DNA of 64,000 nucleotides, taken from Waddlia chondrophila WSU 86-1044. Its GTDB lineage: Bacteria; Chlamydiota; Chlamydiia; Chlamydiales; Waddliaceae. The DNA is taken from NCBI RefSeq assembly GCF_000092785.1, contig NC_014225.1, positions 1,749,340 to 1,813,339 of the forward strand, in the 5' to 3' direction. Shown one piece after another: positions 10,670 through 19,438 of this stretch; position 1 is the first letter of the stretch; each line of letters begins with the position of its first letter. The notes beneath the pieces were generated by a model that saw only the letters and a list, made by a program, of their open reading frames with translations, searched no databases and was not told the DNA's origin. Position numbers and translations under genes: made by a program.

Positions 10670-11509
10670 GTGCCGATCTTCCGCACGCTGTTTATTTTGG
10701 CTGCCTTAACCATAGGTTTCTGGACATTATGGGAACATCACTCAACGTTTCGTGAAATTGTGCAAACGTATGTGGAAAATGGCGAATTTTTAACACTTGA
10801 AGCACGTTATTCCGCCGATCAGATCATGCAAGCGCATGAAAAAGAGTTGATTCCCGATGCTCAATACTCTTATCAAGACCCTGCGCTTAAGTTCTATCCC
10901 TATCTATTGATGGAAGTGAAATATACACAGCAGGGAAGAACTCGCGAAGGGGTGATTTTGTGGAGCATGGTGGATGGAGAAATGGTTCTTGACACCGATA
11001 GCTGGGAAAAAACGCATGGGTTCGAAGATGCCATCAACGCAGGAGCTAACCGTTCCGATTTTGTCCTAATCAACACATTAGCCAAATATCGAGGTTCGCT
11101 CTCTTCAGCACGTCTTCAAAAAGAGCTGAATCTTGATGATCAGGCATTTAATCAGCTGATCGAAAATAGCCGCAAGAAATACTTGATTATCATCCGCGGC
11201 AATGAAGTGGCTCTGCACTTTCAAAATCCCAATTTTTTAGTTCCCCCGCAAACACGGATCAACCAATGGCTGGTGACAAAGCCCTATCACCATGCAATAA
11301 GAGTGGGAAAGCGCTACTCGCAAAAGCAGATTGAAAAAGTGGCTAAAGCTGCTTTTGGCTACGATTTTACCGTTCGCAGCGCAAAAGAGGTCTTCCTGCC
11401 AGTCTACAGCATTGAAGTGCTGAATCCCGACGGTTCAATACTGACAAGTTATTGGAATGCGTTGAACGGACATCGAATAGACAATAAGTATCTCTCCCTT
11501 TCACCATAA
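10670..11509 (+). CDS. Conserved chlamydial membrane-anchored protein of unknown function
   Basis: 279 residues beginning with one hydrophobic anchor (FRTLFILAALTIGFWTLW) and a soluble remainder. No catalytic motif is recognised. It follows rho by 15 bases after an aagagg ribosome-binding site and seems to start at GTG. Chlamydia trachomatis also has a hypothetical gene next to rho, so this is probably the orthologue, which I cannot verify here. The middle part (about 130-185) could be a small winged-helix-like region, but that is only an impression from composition. Confidence 0.75.
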   Translation: MPIFRTLFILAALTIGFWTLWEHHSTFREIVQTYVENGEFLTLEARYSADQIMQAHEKELIPDAQYSYQDPALKFYPYLLMEVKYTQQGRTREGVILWSMVDGEMVLDTDSWEKTHGFEDAINAGANRSDFVLINTLAKYRGSLSSARLQKELNLDDQAFNQLIENSRKKYLIIIRGNEVALHFQNPNFLVPPQTRINQWLVTKPYHHAIRVGKRYSQKQIEKVAKAAFGYDFTVRSAKEVFLPVYSIEVLNPDGSILTSYWNALNGHRIDNKYLSLSP

Positions 11510-11517
11510 GGTGAGGA

Positions 11518-12504
11518 TTAGACGCTTTTTAAAGTGTTTTTTAAGTGTTCAACACCTTCGCCTGTCAAAGCCGAAAGCTCAAAAAGAAAAGCTGCATCAA
11601 TGCGATGCGTTTTGTGAAAATGTTCCAAATGCAGCTGCGCTTCTTCGGAATCGATCTTATTCAACACAACGTAATAAGGCCGATCCAAAAGGGCCGGATT
11701 GTATTTGCCGATTTCTTGCCGAAGAACTTGGAAATCCTCCGAAGGGTTTCTTCCATCAATTCCGGAAGCATCCAGCACAAAAATCAGAAACTTAGTGCGC
11801 TCAATATGACGCAAAAATTCAAATCCTAGTCCACGATCCAGATGAGCGTCTTTAATGATGCCCGGAATATCTGCAATAAACAAACGGGTGTAATCATTTT
11901 TTTCAATGTATCCAAGATTGGGAGCCAACGTTGTAAAAGGATAGGGAGCAATTTTCACTTTTACTTTTGCCAGACTGGAAATTAATGTCGACTTGCCTGC
12001 GTTCGGGAAACCAACTAAACCGACATCGGCAATCAGCTTCAACTCCAATTCAACTGCAATCTCTTCGCCAGGTTTGCCTGGTGTGCACTGATTAGGAGCT
12101 CGATTTGTTGAGGTTTTAAAAGTGGCATTGCCGCGTCCCCCACGCCCTCCTTTGCACGCTTCCCACCTTTGTTTAGGCTCGGTCAGATCGCAGAGAATTT
12201 CACCGGTTTTTGCGTCTTTGACTAGAGTTCCGCAAGGAACTTTTAAAATTAAATCTTTTCCACTTTTTCCTTGCATACGATTCGGGCCGCCTTGCTGCCC
12301 GTTCTCTGCTCGAAAGTGGAAGCGTTGACGAAACCATTCCAACGAAAGCAGCTGTTCATCCGCTTGGATGATCACAGAGCCTCCACGACCGCCGTTGCCT
12401 CCGGCAGGACCGCCTTTGGGGATGTATTTTTCCCGACGCCAGGCAACAACTCCGTTGCCCCCTTTTCCGGCAGCCAGTTCTATGGAAACGCGATCAGTAA
12501 ACAT
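11518..12504 (-). CDS. obg: GTPase Obg/CgtA
   Basis: Ribosome-associated GTPase for large-subunit maturation and stress response. The glycine-rich Obg domain (about 1-155) has AAGKGGNGVVAWRREKYIPKG and PAGGNGGRGG. The G domain follows with G1 GFPNAGKSTL, G3 DIPGI, G4 NKID and G5 SALTGEG. I start at the ATG at 12504 (328 residues) because family proteins begin with FxDxVxI; the longer frame from 12552 is an unrelated hydrophobic extension. It is the last gene of the common operon rplU-rpmA-obg and converges with the plus-strand gene ending at 11509. Confidence 0.95.
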   Translation of the reverse strand: MFTDRVSIELAAGKGGNGVVAWRREKYIPKGGPAGGNGGRGGSVIIQADEQLLSLEWFRQRFHFRAENGQQGGPNRMQGKSGKDLILKVPCGTLVKDAKTGEILCDLTEPKQRWEACKGGRGGRGNATFKTSTNRAPNQCTPGKPGEEIAVELELKLIADVGLVGFPNAGKSTLISSLAKVKVKIAPYPFTTLAPNLGYIEKNDYTRLFIADIPGIIKDAHLDRGLGFEFLRHIERTKFLIFVLDASGIDGRNPSEDFQVLRQEIGKYNPALLDRPYYVVLNKIDSEEAQLHLEHFHKTHRIDAAFLFELSALTGEGVEHLKNTLKSV

Positions 12505-12605
12505 AAATAAAAATGCCACGCAAAAAACAAAACAACATCGAAAAAATTTCAAATTGCTTTATTATACAGCGTGGCGATAAAGAAAATAAAAAAGTTGAAA
12601 TTCAG

Positions 12606-12851
12606 TTACGCCTTAACGGAGACAACAGTCTTGTTCGTCTTACGGAAATCGACAACTCCGTCGCAAAGAGCAAACAAAGTATCATCGTTTCCTCTCTTGA
12701 CATTCGTTCCCGGATGCCATTTGGTTCCGCGCTGGCGAACGATAATTGTTCCGGCCTTAATCACTTCCCCATGAGTTCTTTTTACGCCCAGACGTTTGGA
12801 AATGGAATCGCGTCCGTTGCGGGAAGATCCTTGTCCTTTCTTATGAGCCAT
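12606..12851 (-). CDS. rpmA: 50S ribosomal protein L27
   Basis: 81-residue L27 with the typical start [16 protein letters not shown] and the conserved [11 protein letters not shown] segment. The flexible N-terminus reaches the peptidyl-transferase centre. The stop codon of rplU overlaps its start codon (both at 12851), so the two are probably translationally coupled, and obg follows. Confidence 0.97.
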   Translation of the reverse strand: MAHKKGQGSSRNGRDSISKRLGVKRTHGEVIKAGTIIVRQRGTKWHPGTNVKRGNDDTLFALCDGVVDFRKTNKTVVSVKA

Positions 12852-13234
12852 TATTTATCCTCTTCTTTTTTCTTCTTAGGCACAGCTTTTTTGGGAGCAG
12901 CCTTCTTTTCTTCGACTTTTCCAGATGAAGCGATATCCGTGATTTTTACGCGGGTGTAGTGCTGCCTGTGCCCCCAATGCTTTTGGGTATGGCCGCGAGG
13001 CCTGTACTTCAAGCTGCTGACTTTCGGACCAGCGGAAGTTCCAACCACTTCTCCTTTAACGAGGTAACCTGCGACAACAGGTTCGCCGATTAAAGCTTCA
13101 GTTCCGTCGTTAACAAAAAGAACTTCGCTAAATTCCACAGCGGACCCCTGATCTACATGAAGCAATTCCACATCAATCACATCGTCTTTTGCAACGCGAT
13201 ACTGTTTTCCACCTGACTTAATGATGGCGTACAT
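12851..13234 (-). CDS. rplU: 50S ribosomal protein L21
   Basis: L21 of 127 residues; the core (about 1-103) starts [14 protein letters not shown] and contains the conserved [16 protein letters not shown] segment that binds 23S rRNA. A Lys/Glu-rich tail of about 20 residues ([17 protein letters not shown]) extends beyond the usual length. First gene of rplU-rpmA-obg. Confidence 0.97.
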   Translation of the reverse strand: MYAIIKSGGKQYRVAKDDVIDVELLHVDQGSAVEFSEVLFVNDGTEALIGEPVVAGYLVKGEVVGTSAGPKVSSLKYRPRGHTQKHWGHRQHYTRVKITDIASSGKVEEKKAAPKKAVPKKKKEEDK

Positions 13235-13345
13235 GATTTATCTCCAATAGCGCTATTTTTATTTTTTCAACTATAGAATATCTGAAGAGGTCAATGAAAT
13301 CAATGGAAATCTGAAGAATTGACAGATTGGTTGAAGAGGAACATA

Positions 13346-14353
13346 ATGAGAACTAATATCGAGGATAGATTCATGCAAATTGTTCTTTTACAAAACCGAT
13401 TGACAGACGGTGAAGTGGCAGAACTTATCGACGAGTTTCCTCAGTTTCTTTTTTTAGCCGCATACGAGATCCCCTTCAACCAGCTAAGCAAAGAGGAGTG
13501 GGAAAGAGTAGAAATCATTTACGGCAACCGATTATCAAAAGAGAATTTGCAATTTGCCCATCAATTGCGATGGATCCATTCACCTGTTCCCAACTTAAAC
13601 CCTCTGTGTCTAGACCAATTAGAGAAAAAAGGCAATGTCATTGTAACTGTCACCCGCGAAGAAAACGCTTATCAAATTGGCGAATATGTCATGTGCGGGA
13701 TACTGGCATTTGCAAAAAATTTATTTCATTGGATGAAAGCGGGCGAATCCCCTTCTCTTCTGTGGAATAGCAAATGGCGTGAATCGATGTGGACGCTTAA
13801 AAATAAAATCTTCATCCAAATCGGCTTAGGAAAAGTTGGCACTGAAATTGCTCGCCGAGCCCGGCAACTGGAGATGAAAGTCTGGGGAGTGCAAGAAAAG
13901 CGGTCTTTTCATCCCTATTGCCACAAAGTTTTTGATATGGAGGAGCTGAACGCGATCCTTCCCGAGGGAGATGTCGTCTGTGCAGCGCTTCCAAGACCTC
14001 AGCAAAAGAGAACTTTATTTGGAAAACAGGAAATTAAGTTAATGAAGGAAGGTTCAATCTTTGTCATGATTGGATCTAAATCTTTAATTGACGAAGGATC
14101 CCTTGTAAACGAAAAAGACGCAAATAAATTTCGGGGAATTCTCATTGACGCATTCTATCAGGTGCCGATTCCTCCCACTTCCAAGCTATGGAAATTGCCA
14201 AATGCTGTGATCACGCCTGAAGTCGCGCCTCGTCCTAAGTCGGAAGGTAAAGAAGCATACAGTCTTTTCCGTTACAATCTCAGGCAATATACCCACGGAA
14301 ATTTCTCCGATATGCGTAATGCCGTCGGCACGAAAAAAACTTTGATTACGTAA
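13346..14353 (+). CDS. D-isomer-specific 2-hydroxyacid dehydrogenase family protein
   Basis: NAD(P)-dependent oxidoreductase, about 335 residues. The Rossmann motif is IQIGLGKVGTEIARRARQLEMKVWGV (GxGxxG), and the second half carries ALPRPQQKRTLFGKQEIKLMKEGSIFVMIG, followed by a diverged segment where the family normally has catalytic Arg, Glu and His; an ITPEVAPR segment replaces the usual TPHxA near the end. Loss of that His suggests altered activity. Start codon uncertain: ATG at 13346 has gagga upstream, ATG at 13373 and TTG at 13319 are alternatives. Substrate unknown. Confidence 0.8.
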   Translation: MRTNIEDRFMQIVLLQNRLTDGEVAELIDEFPQFLFLAAYEIPFNQLSKEEWERVEIIYGNRLSKENLQFAHQLRWIHSPVPNLNPLCLDQLEKKGNVIVTVTREENAYQIGEYVMCGILAFAKNLFHWMKAGESPSLLWNSKWRESMWTLKNKIFIQIGLGKVGTEIARRARQLEMKVWGVQEKRSFHPYCHKVFDMEELNAILPEGDVVCAALPRPQQKRTLFGKQEIKLMKEGSIFVMIGSKSLIDEGSLVNEKDANKFRGILIDAFYQVPIPPTSKLWKLPNAVITPEVAPRPKSEGKEAYSLFRYNLRQYTHGNFSDMRNAVGTKKTLIT

Positions 14354-14361
14354 ACACTCTA

Positions 14362-14420
14362 ACCTGTGATTGCGTCCTAATCTGTGGCCAAGCGCTACAG
14401 ATTAGGACGCAATCACAGGT
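14362..14420. mobile_element. Perfect palindrome, collapsed insertion-sequence ends (MITE-like)
   Basis: Two 24-base arms starting acctgtgattgcgtcctaat are perfect inverted copies around an 11-base loop. The trinucleotide cta flanks both sides (14359-14361 and 14421-14423), as expected of a target duplication. The same terminal sequence bounds the dead element at 22059-22546. It lies between the convergent genes ending at 14353 and 14434 and may also act as a bidirectional transcription stop, although no T-run follows. Confidence 0.75.
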
Positions 14421-14433
14421 CTAACCGATCATG

Positions 14434-15204
14434 TTAACACGAACATTTACTACTGGAACTGCAACTTTCAAAGCTCATTTCATCATCAGAAGAGGAGCAG
14501 CCAATTAACTTGGTATCAGAGATCCGATAGTGTTTTTCCGCAAAGCTTTGGTCTCTCGTGTAATAAACACAAGTTTCCGAAATAATGACACTTAAGAACG
14601 GTTCACCCTCTCTTTCCACAAGGTTAAATAACACCCCTTGAATGTTAAATTCATTTGAAAGCTCCAGTATTTCAGTTTCAGATTCAAGCGATCCACTACC
14701 TTCCTCTTCACAGATCGATTTCATTCCGCCAATAACAAAAAATTGAATGGAATGATCCAAACACCCTTGACCTTTAAGCTTATCTGTTAATTGCTCAAGA
14801 CACAACCTGGGAGACTGTATGGATAAATGCGCCAGCCCTAGAAAGCACTCCCCTTCTTCCGTCCAGCCTCTTGCACAAATCCCAAGACACGGCCCAAGTC
14901 CAACAGTCGACAAATATTTTTCCTCTTTAACTGAAACCACTTCAAAATAATCCATTTCAACAACAAGAATGTCTTTAATATCGGGATAGCCAGAAATTAA
15001 CTCGCGGCATTGGTAAAGATGACTATATTGTTTTCTTGCCAGATCATACCGAGCTTCTGCTAGATTGCGAGGCTGTTCATGTGTTTGCAAAATTTCCATA
15101 GGACCCTGGAAGCGCCCTAAAAGATCATCTGTATAACCAAGATCCCAAAAATCGAGATCTATTGAATCGCTATCCGAAAAAATCGCATGATCAAGTGGAA
15201 ACAT
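14434..15204 (-). CDS. Unknown acidic protein with a CheD-like (glutamine deamidase-like) core
   Basis: 256 residues, no signal peptide, acidic N-terminus and a Ser/Cys-rich C-terminal tail (SSSSKCSC). Residues about 85-165 resemble CheD: Thr100 and Cys106 in STVGLGPCLGIC, His126 in LGLAHLS, then a helix and a strand ending QFFVIGGM. CheD deamidases use a Thr/Cys/His set with the same Thr-to-Cys spacing (TLGLGSC). CheD, CNF1 and BLF1 share this fold, the latter two being toxins that deamidate host proteins. No chemotaxis genes are nearby, so an effector role is possible but inferred. The gene has no obvious operon partner. Confidence 0.6.
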   Translation of the reverse strand: MFPLDHAIFSDSDSIDLDFWDLGYTDDLLGRFQGPMEILQTHEQPRNLAEARYDLARKQYSHLYQCRELISGYPDIKDILVVEMDYFEVVSVKEEKYLSTVGLGPCLGICARGWTEEGECFLGLAHLSIQSPRLCLEQLTDKLKGQGCLDHSIQFFVIGGMKSICEEEGSGSLESETEILELSNEFNIQGVLFNLVEREGEPFLSVIISETCVYYTRDQSFAEKHYRISDTKLIGCSSSDDEMSFESCSSSSKCSC

Positions 15205-15379
15205 AAGAAGACTAACCTTATTAATTATAATATTAAACTATATTAAACATAATGAAAATTATTTGTAAATAAAAATCTATTTTCTGTAATTTTGAGAAAA
15301 GTACAAAATTTTTGAATAGATTTTCAGAAGAAGATATGTATAATCAGAGCTTTCATCGAATCAAATTGGAGGCGTTCTC

Positions 15380-16948
15380 ATGAAAATTGAACACTTTTTT
15401 CAACTTTTCTCAGGGACGAGCCTCACATACGACGACCTCATCCTCCTTCCGCAATTTGTTGATTTTTCCATTGAAGAGATTAACCTCTCTACGCGATTGA
15501 CTCGAGAGATCTTTCTGAATTCACCTATCGTCAGCTCTCCTATGGACACTGTGACAGAATCTGAGCTGGCGATCGCCATCGCTCTTCAAGGGGGGATTGG
15601 CATGATCCACTACAATATGACACCTGAAGAGCAAAGACAAGAAGCCCTTAAGGTGAAGAGATTTAAAAATGGATTTATTTCTGAACCGATCACACTCCCT
15701 CCTGAAGCTTCAATTAAAGAGGTGATCAAAATCAGGCAGGAACAAGGCTACTCGACAATTCCGATCACTGAAGACGGCTCCCCACGCAGCCGTCTTCTTG
15801 GAATGATTTCAAAATACGATTACTCATCTCTGACACCCGATTATCAAAAGAACCTGGTCAAAGAAAGAATGGTTCCCGTTAACCACCTGCCATGCGCAAC
15901 ATTTGAAGAACTTTGCGATAAAGACGGCCACTTCGACCTCCGCCATGCAAATGAAAAACTTTTAGAAGCACACAGCGCAGCCCTTCCGATCATCGACAAA
16001 GATGGAAAGCTGCTTTACCTAATCACCCGCTCCGATGTGGATAAACATCAAAATTTTCCTAATGCTGCCTTAGACGCTGCCAATAGCCTGCTTGTCGGCG
16101 CGGCTGTCGAAACATGGAAATCCAAAGCAGAAGCAAGAATTGAAATTCTTTCCAATGTCGTCGATGTGATTATCTTTGACACCTCTCAAGGGTACACCCA
16201 GTACGAGATCGACCTGATCAGGTGGACAAAGCATCATCACCCCCATCTGCAAGTCATCGGAGGAAATGTCGTCACAGAAGAGGCGTGCGAAGCGCTCATC
16301 AAAGCGGGGGCAGATGCTATCAGAGTAGGAATGGGATCCGGATCAATCTGTACAACACAAGAGGTGGGAGGAATTGGCAGGGGACAAGCAACTGCTGTCT
16401 ATGCTTGCGCAAGCACCTGCCGCAAGCATGGAGTGCCGGTCATTGCCGACGGGGGAATTTCGAAAAGTTCAGATATCGTCAAAGCTCTGGCACTGGGCGC
16501 AGAAACAGTGATGCTTGGCTCTCTTTTAGCCTCGACGGATGAAGCACCTGGACGCAGCCAAATCAAGGACGGCATCCGTTTAAAGGAATACCGAGGCATG
16601 GGATCAAGCCAAGCAATGGAAAAGGGAAGTTCAGTACGCTATGGCACTCATCAAAGCAAAATCCGCATGCCTGAAGGAGTTGCTGGACTCGTTCCTTCGC
16701 GCGGATCCATCTCTGAATGGATCCCCTGTCTACTGCAAGGAGTAAAACAGGGATTTCATAAACTGGGATTCGCAGCAATCACCGATCTGGAGGGTAAAAT
16801 CCAGATTGAAAAGCGATCGGAAGAGGCGAAGCGTGAAGGGCAGGTTCACCACCTCTATGAATATCACCTGGACTCTCAACCACAGCTTGAAAAAACCAAG
16901 GAAACATCTTTAAATCCTAAAAAATATTTTACAATAACGCATTCATAA
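15380..16948 (+). CDS. guaB: Inosine-5'-monophosphate dehydrogenase
   Basis: Converts IMP to XMP with NAD+, the first committed step to GMP. Start at the ATG after ttggaggcg. The N-terminus has [15 protein letters not shown] and SSPMDTVTE; two CBS domains occupy about residues 95-215; the catalytic loop is [20 protein letters not shown] (catalytic Cys near 325); the substrate region is [20 protein letters not shown]; the flap ends [10 protein letters not shown]. At 522 residues it is slightly longer than usual because of a C-terminal tail. purH follows by about 95 bases, and guaA lies further along, forming a purine cluster. Confidence 0.95.
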   Translation: MKIEHFFQLFSGTSLTYDDLILLPQFVDFSIEEINLSTRLTREIFLNSPIVSSPMDTVTESELAIAIALQGGIGMIHYNMTPEEQRQEALKVKRFKNGFISEPITLPPEASIKEVIKIRQEQGYSTIPITEDGSPRSRLLGMISKYDYSSLTPDYQKNLVKERMVPVNHLPCATFEELCDKDGHFDLRHANEKLLEAHSAALPIIDKDGKLLYLITRSDVDKHQNFPNAALDAANSLLVGAAVETWKSKAEARIEILSNVVDVIIFDTSQGYTQYEIDLIRWTKHHHPHLQVIGGNVVTEEACEALIKAGADAIRVGMGSGSICTTQEVGGIGRGQATAVYACASTCRKHGVPVIADGGISKSSDIVKALALGAETVMLGSLLASTDEAPGRSQIKDGIRLKEYRGMGSSQAMEKGSSVRYGTHQSKIRMPEGVAGLVPSRGSISEWIPCLLQGVKQGFHKLGFAAITDLEGKIQIEKRSEEAKREGQVHHLYEYHLDSQPQLEKTKETSLNPKKYFTITHS

Positions 16949-17043
16949 GATGGCATGACCTTATCCGAAAAAAAATCTTTTGATAGAGAAGACAATGGTT
17001 TAAAGTGATTTTATACGATTGTCAACGACCTAGAGGACCAATC

Positions 17044-18693
17044 ATGAGCTGCGACCTTCTTCCCATCCGAAGAGTTTTAATCAGCGTTACAGACAAATCG
17101 GGCTTGAAAAAGCTCATCAAAGGTTTGCAAGATCATACGAAGCAGTTGGAGATCATCGCTTCGGAAGGAACAGCTGCCGCTTTGAGCGAAAAAAATATTC
17201 CTTTTACACCACTAAGGGACTATACAGGTTTCCCAGAGTGTTTTGGCGGCAGGGTAAAAACACTGCATCCACGTATTGCCGGAGGAATCTTGTTTAGAAA
17301 AGGGCAAGATGAACAGGAAGCTGAGCAATTAGGGATCGGCCCGATCGATCTTGTCGTCTGCAATCTAGACGACTTTCAAAAAGCAAGCTTAAGAGCCAAC
17401 CCCTCCACAGCGCAATTATTAGAGTCCATGGATATTGGCGGATCCACCTTAATTAGAAGCGCATGCAAAAACTATAGTAACGTAGCAGTCATTGTCGATC
17501 CGAAGGATTACCCTTCATTTGTCCATGAATTAAAAATCAACAGTGGAAGCGTTTCTTTAGAGACTCGAGAGAAATTGGCAGTTAAAGGGATCAATGCCTG
17601 TGCAGATTATGAGGCTCTTTTAGCCAAAGTCCTGACCAAGCGGATTGCAAAAAAGGATACGCAAAAACCCCGTTTGACGAGAGGAAAAAAACTTCCCTAT
17701 GGAGAGAATTCCAGCCAGAAAACTTGGATCTACCAATTTGAGGAGCAGGAAGGACTTGCAAAAGCGGAAATTCTTTGCGGCAAGGAACTTTCCTACAACA
17801 ATTACGAAGATGCTGCAGTCGCTTACTACGCAGTGCAAGAGCTTTTACGCTTAAAAGCTGCATGCGGTGTAGCAATCATCAAACATGGAAGCTTATGCGC
17901 CTATGCGACGGGAAACACATTGAACGAAGCTTTTGAAATGGCATGGGAAGGGGATTCAAAGTCCGCTTATGGGAGTGTCATCGCGATCACATCCCCGATT
18001 ACTGATGAATTGCGCAATGGTATTAAGAACAAATTTGTCGAGGTATTGATCGCTCCCGATTTTTCCCCTTCTTTTGTTGAATGGGCATCGAAAAATAAAA
18101 AGCGCCTTCGCATGGTCAAAATCCCCAACCATTTGAAAAGCCCTTTTTCTTCTCAAAACTTCGACGGCAAAATACTCGCTCAAATGAGTAAAAAAATATT
18201 GATCCCGGAAAATTTTGATAGTTTTTTTACTAAAGGCGAAAACAATCAAGGCATTGTGACCAAAGCGACTCCTTCTAAAGAGCTATACCCTCTTTTTGCA
18301 TTTGGGATTTCAGCTGTCAACTACGCCAAATCCAATGCCGTGGCGATTGTCAGAGAGGCCAAGCCTGGCTGTTATCAATTGATTGCGATGGGAGCCGGAC
18401 AGCCCAACCGCGTCGACAGCCTGGAAAGGTTAGCTATTCCCAAGGCAATTGAAAACTTGCAGTATGAGCACGGCTTTAATCCTGAGTATGATCCAAAAGT
18501 GGATTTGGGAAAATGCGTGATCGCAAGCGATGGCTTTTTCCCTTTTGACGACAGTATCCGATTTGCAACATCAGCTGGAATCAAATATTGCATTCAGCCT
18601 GGCGGATCGAAACGGGATAAAGAGGTGATCGAAGCAGCAGATAAGGAAGGCATGTGCATGGTGATGACAGGGGCGCGATATTTTTCCCGCTGA
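17044..18693 (+). CDS. purH: Bifunctional AICAR transformylase/IMP cyclohydrolase
   Basis: Catalyses the last two steps of IMP synthesis. The cyclohydrolase (MGS-like) domain covers about 1-150 with RRVLISVTDKSGL, GGRVKTLHPRIAGGIL and ESMDIGGSTLIRSACKNY. The transformylase domain has the Lys-His pair in IKHGSLCAYATG, diverged from the common KHANPCG, and ends IQPGGSKRDKEVIEAADKEG. I use the ATG at 17044 because agagga stands just upstream and the family begins here; 549 residues. Substrate for GuaB is its product IMP, which agrees with the neighbouring guaB and guaA. Confidence 0.93.
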   Translation: MSCDLLPIRRVLISVTDKSGLKKLIKGLQDHTKQLEIIASEGTAAALSEKNIPFTPLRDYTGFPECFGGRVKTLHPRIAGGILFRKGQDEQEAEQLGIGPIDLVVCNLDDFQKASLRANPSTAQLLESMDIGGSTLIRSACKNYSNVAVIVDPKDYPSFVHELKINSGSVSLETREKLAVKGINACADYEALLAKVLTKRIAKKDTQKPRLTRGKKLPYGENSSQKTWIYQFEEQEGLAKAEILCGKELSYNNYEDAAVAYYAVQELLRLKAACGVAIIKHGSLCAYATGNTLNEAFEMAWEGDSKSAYGSVIAITSPITDELRNGIKNKFVEVLIAPDFSPSFVEWASKNKKRLRMVKIPNHLKSPFSSQNFDGKILAQMSKKILIPENFDSFFTKGENNQGIVTKATPSKELYPLFAFGISAVNYAKSNAVAIVREAKPGCYQLIAMGAGQPNRVDSLERLAIPKAIENLQYEHGFNPEYDPKVDLGKCVIASDGFFPFDDSIRFATSAGIKYCIQPGGSKRDKEVIEAADKEGMCMVMTGARYFSR

Positions 18694-18706
18694 TCCTCTA
18701 CTCGCC

Positions 18707-19438
18707 TTAAATATTAGGCTTTCCTTTTTCCCACCCTTGAGCAATCCACTCTTCCATATGTTTCATCACAGAATTGACAATTTCTAACATTTGCACCCAG
18801 GATTGCTCATCATCCTCAGCTTTATCGAGATCTTCCTTGTTAAATTTAGAACGATCCTCTGCCTCTTCATCAACTTCCAACGTTAATTCGTGAGGGCCTG
18901 ATCCATCATCCGGCTCAACGGATACAGTCATTTCTCCATCATCCACTTCGCTAAATCTAACCGTTGAAGGTCCAACATCCTCTAAATCTGTCCTTAGATA
19001 TTGATGACCGTCTTCATCAATTCCCCCTTCGCGAGTCACGCCTTCAGGGTCGGTAACAGTAATTCTGATCGATCCGTCATCTCCTCTATCGACGTGTCCC
19101 CGGCAACTGCCGACTTCAGCCTCCTGGTTATTGGCTGCGATCACAGCAGAAGCCATCACGCTTCCCCCTATAGCTACATCCGAACCTGTCATTCCCCCTC
19201 TATCTACCGTTGCTTGCAAAGTACGCTGCTCTCCGTCTTGAGGCGAAGGCCTGGGGATCTCGCGATCATCAGCAATCATATGTATTTCCTCTTCCTCACT
19301 TAACTCTTCCAGTTCCGGCAAAGCGTTCACTTTATCTTTTGCATCGGCGATTTTCGCCTCATCTTTCGCATCCTCTGAGCTTTCTATAAAACGGTGCGGA
19401 TCAACTCCGCCAAGTCCGCCTTCGTTAGCGACCGTCAT
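18707..19438 (-). CDS. Acidic protein of unknown function, partner of the chaperone-fusion gene
   Basis: 243 residues, very acidic, without signal peptide or membrane segment. The central part (about 70-185) is rich in Gly, Asp and Thr and looks beta-rich; the C-terminus (about 195-243) is helical and amphipathic (QSWVQMLEIVNSVMKHMEEW). Its ATG at 19438 overlaps the end of the upstream gene by 14 bases, so the two are translationally coupled. Since the upstream product ends in an SycD/LcrH-like domain, this protein could be its client or a secreted substrate; nothing in the sequence proves it. Convergent with purH. Confidence 0.65.
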   Translation of the reverse strand: MTVANEGGLGGVDPHRFIESSEDAKDEAKIADAKDKVNALPELEELSEEEEIHMIADDREIPRPSPQDGEQRTLQATVDRGGMTGSDVAIGGSVMASAVIAANNQEAEVGSCRGHVDRGDDGSIRITVTDPEGVTREGGIDEDGHQYLRTDLEDVGPSTVRFSEVDDGEMTVSVEPDDGSGPHELTLEVDEEAEDRSKFNKEDLDKAEDDEQSWVQMLEIVNSVMKHMEEWIAQGWEKGKPNI

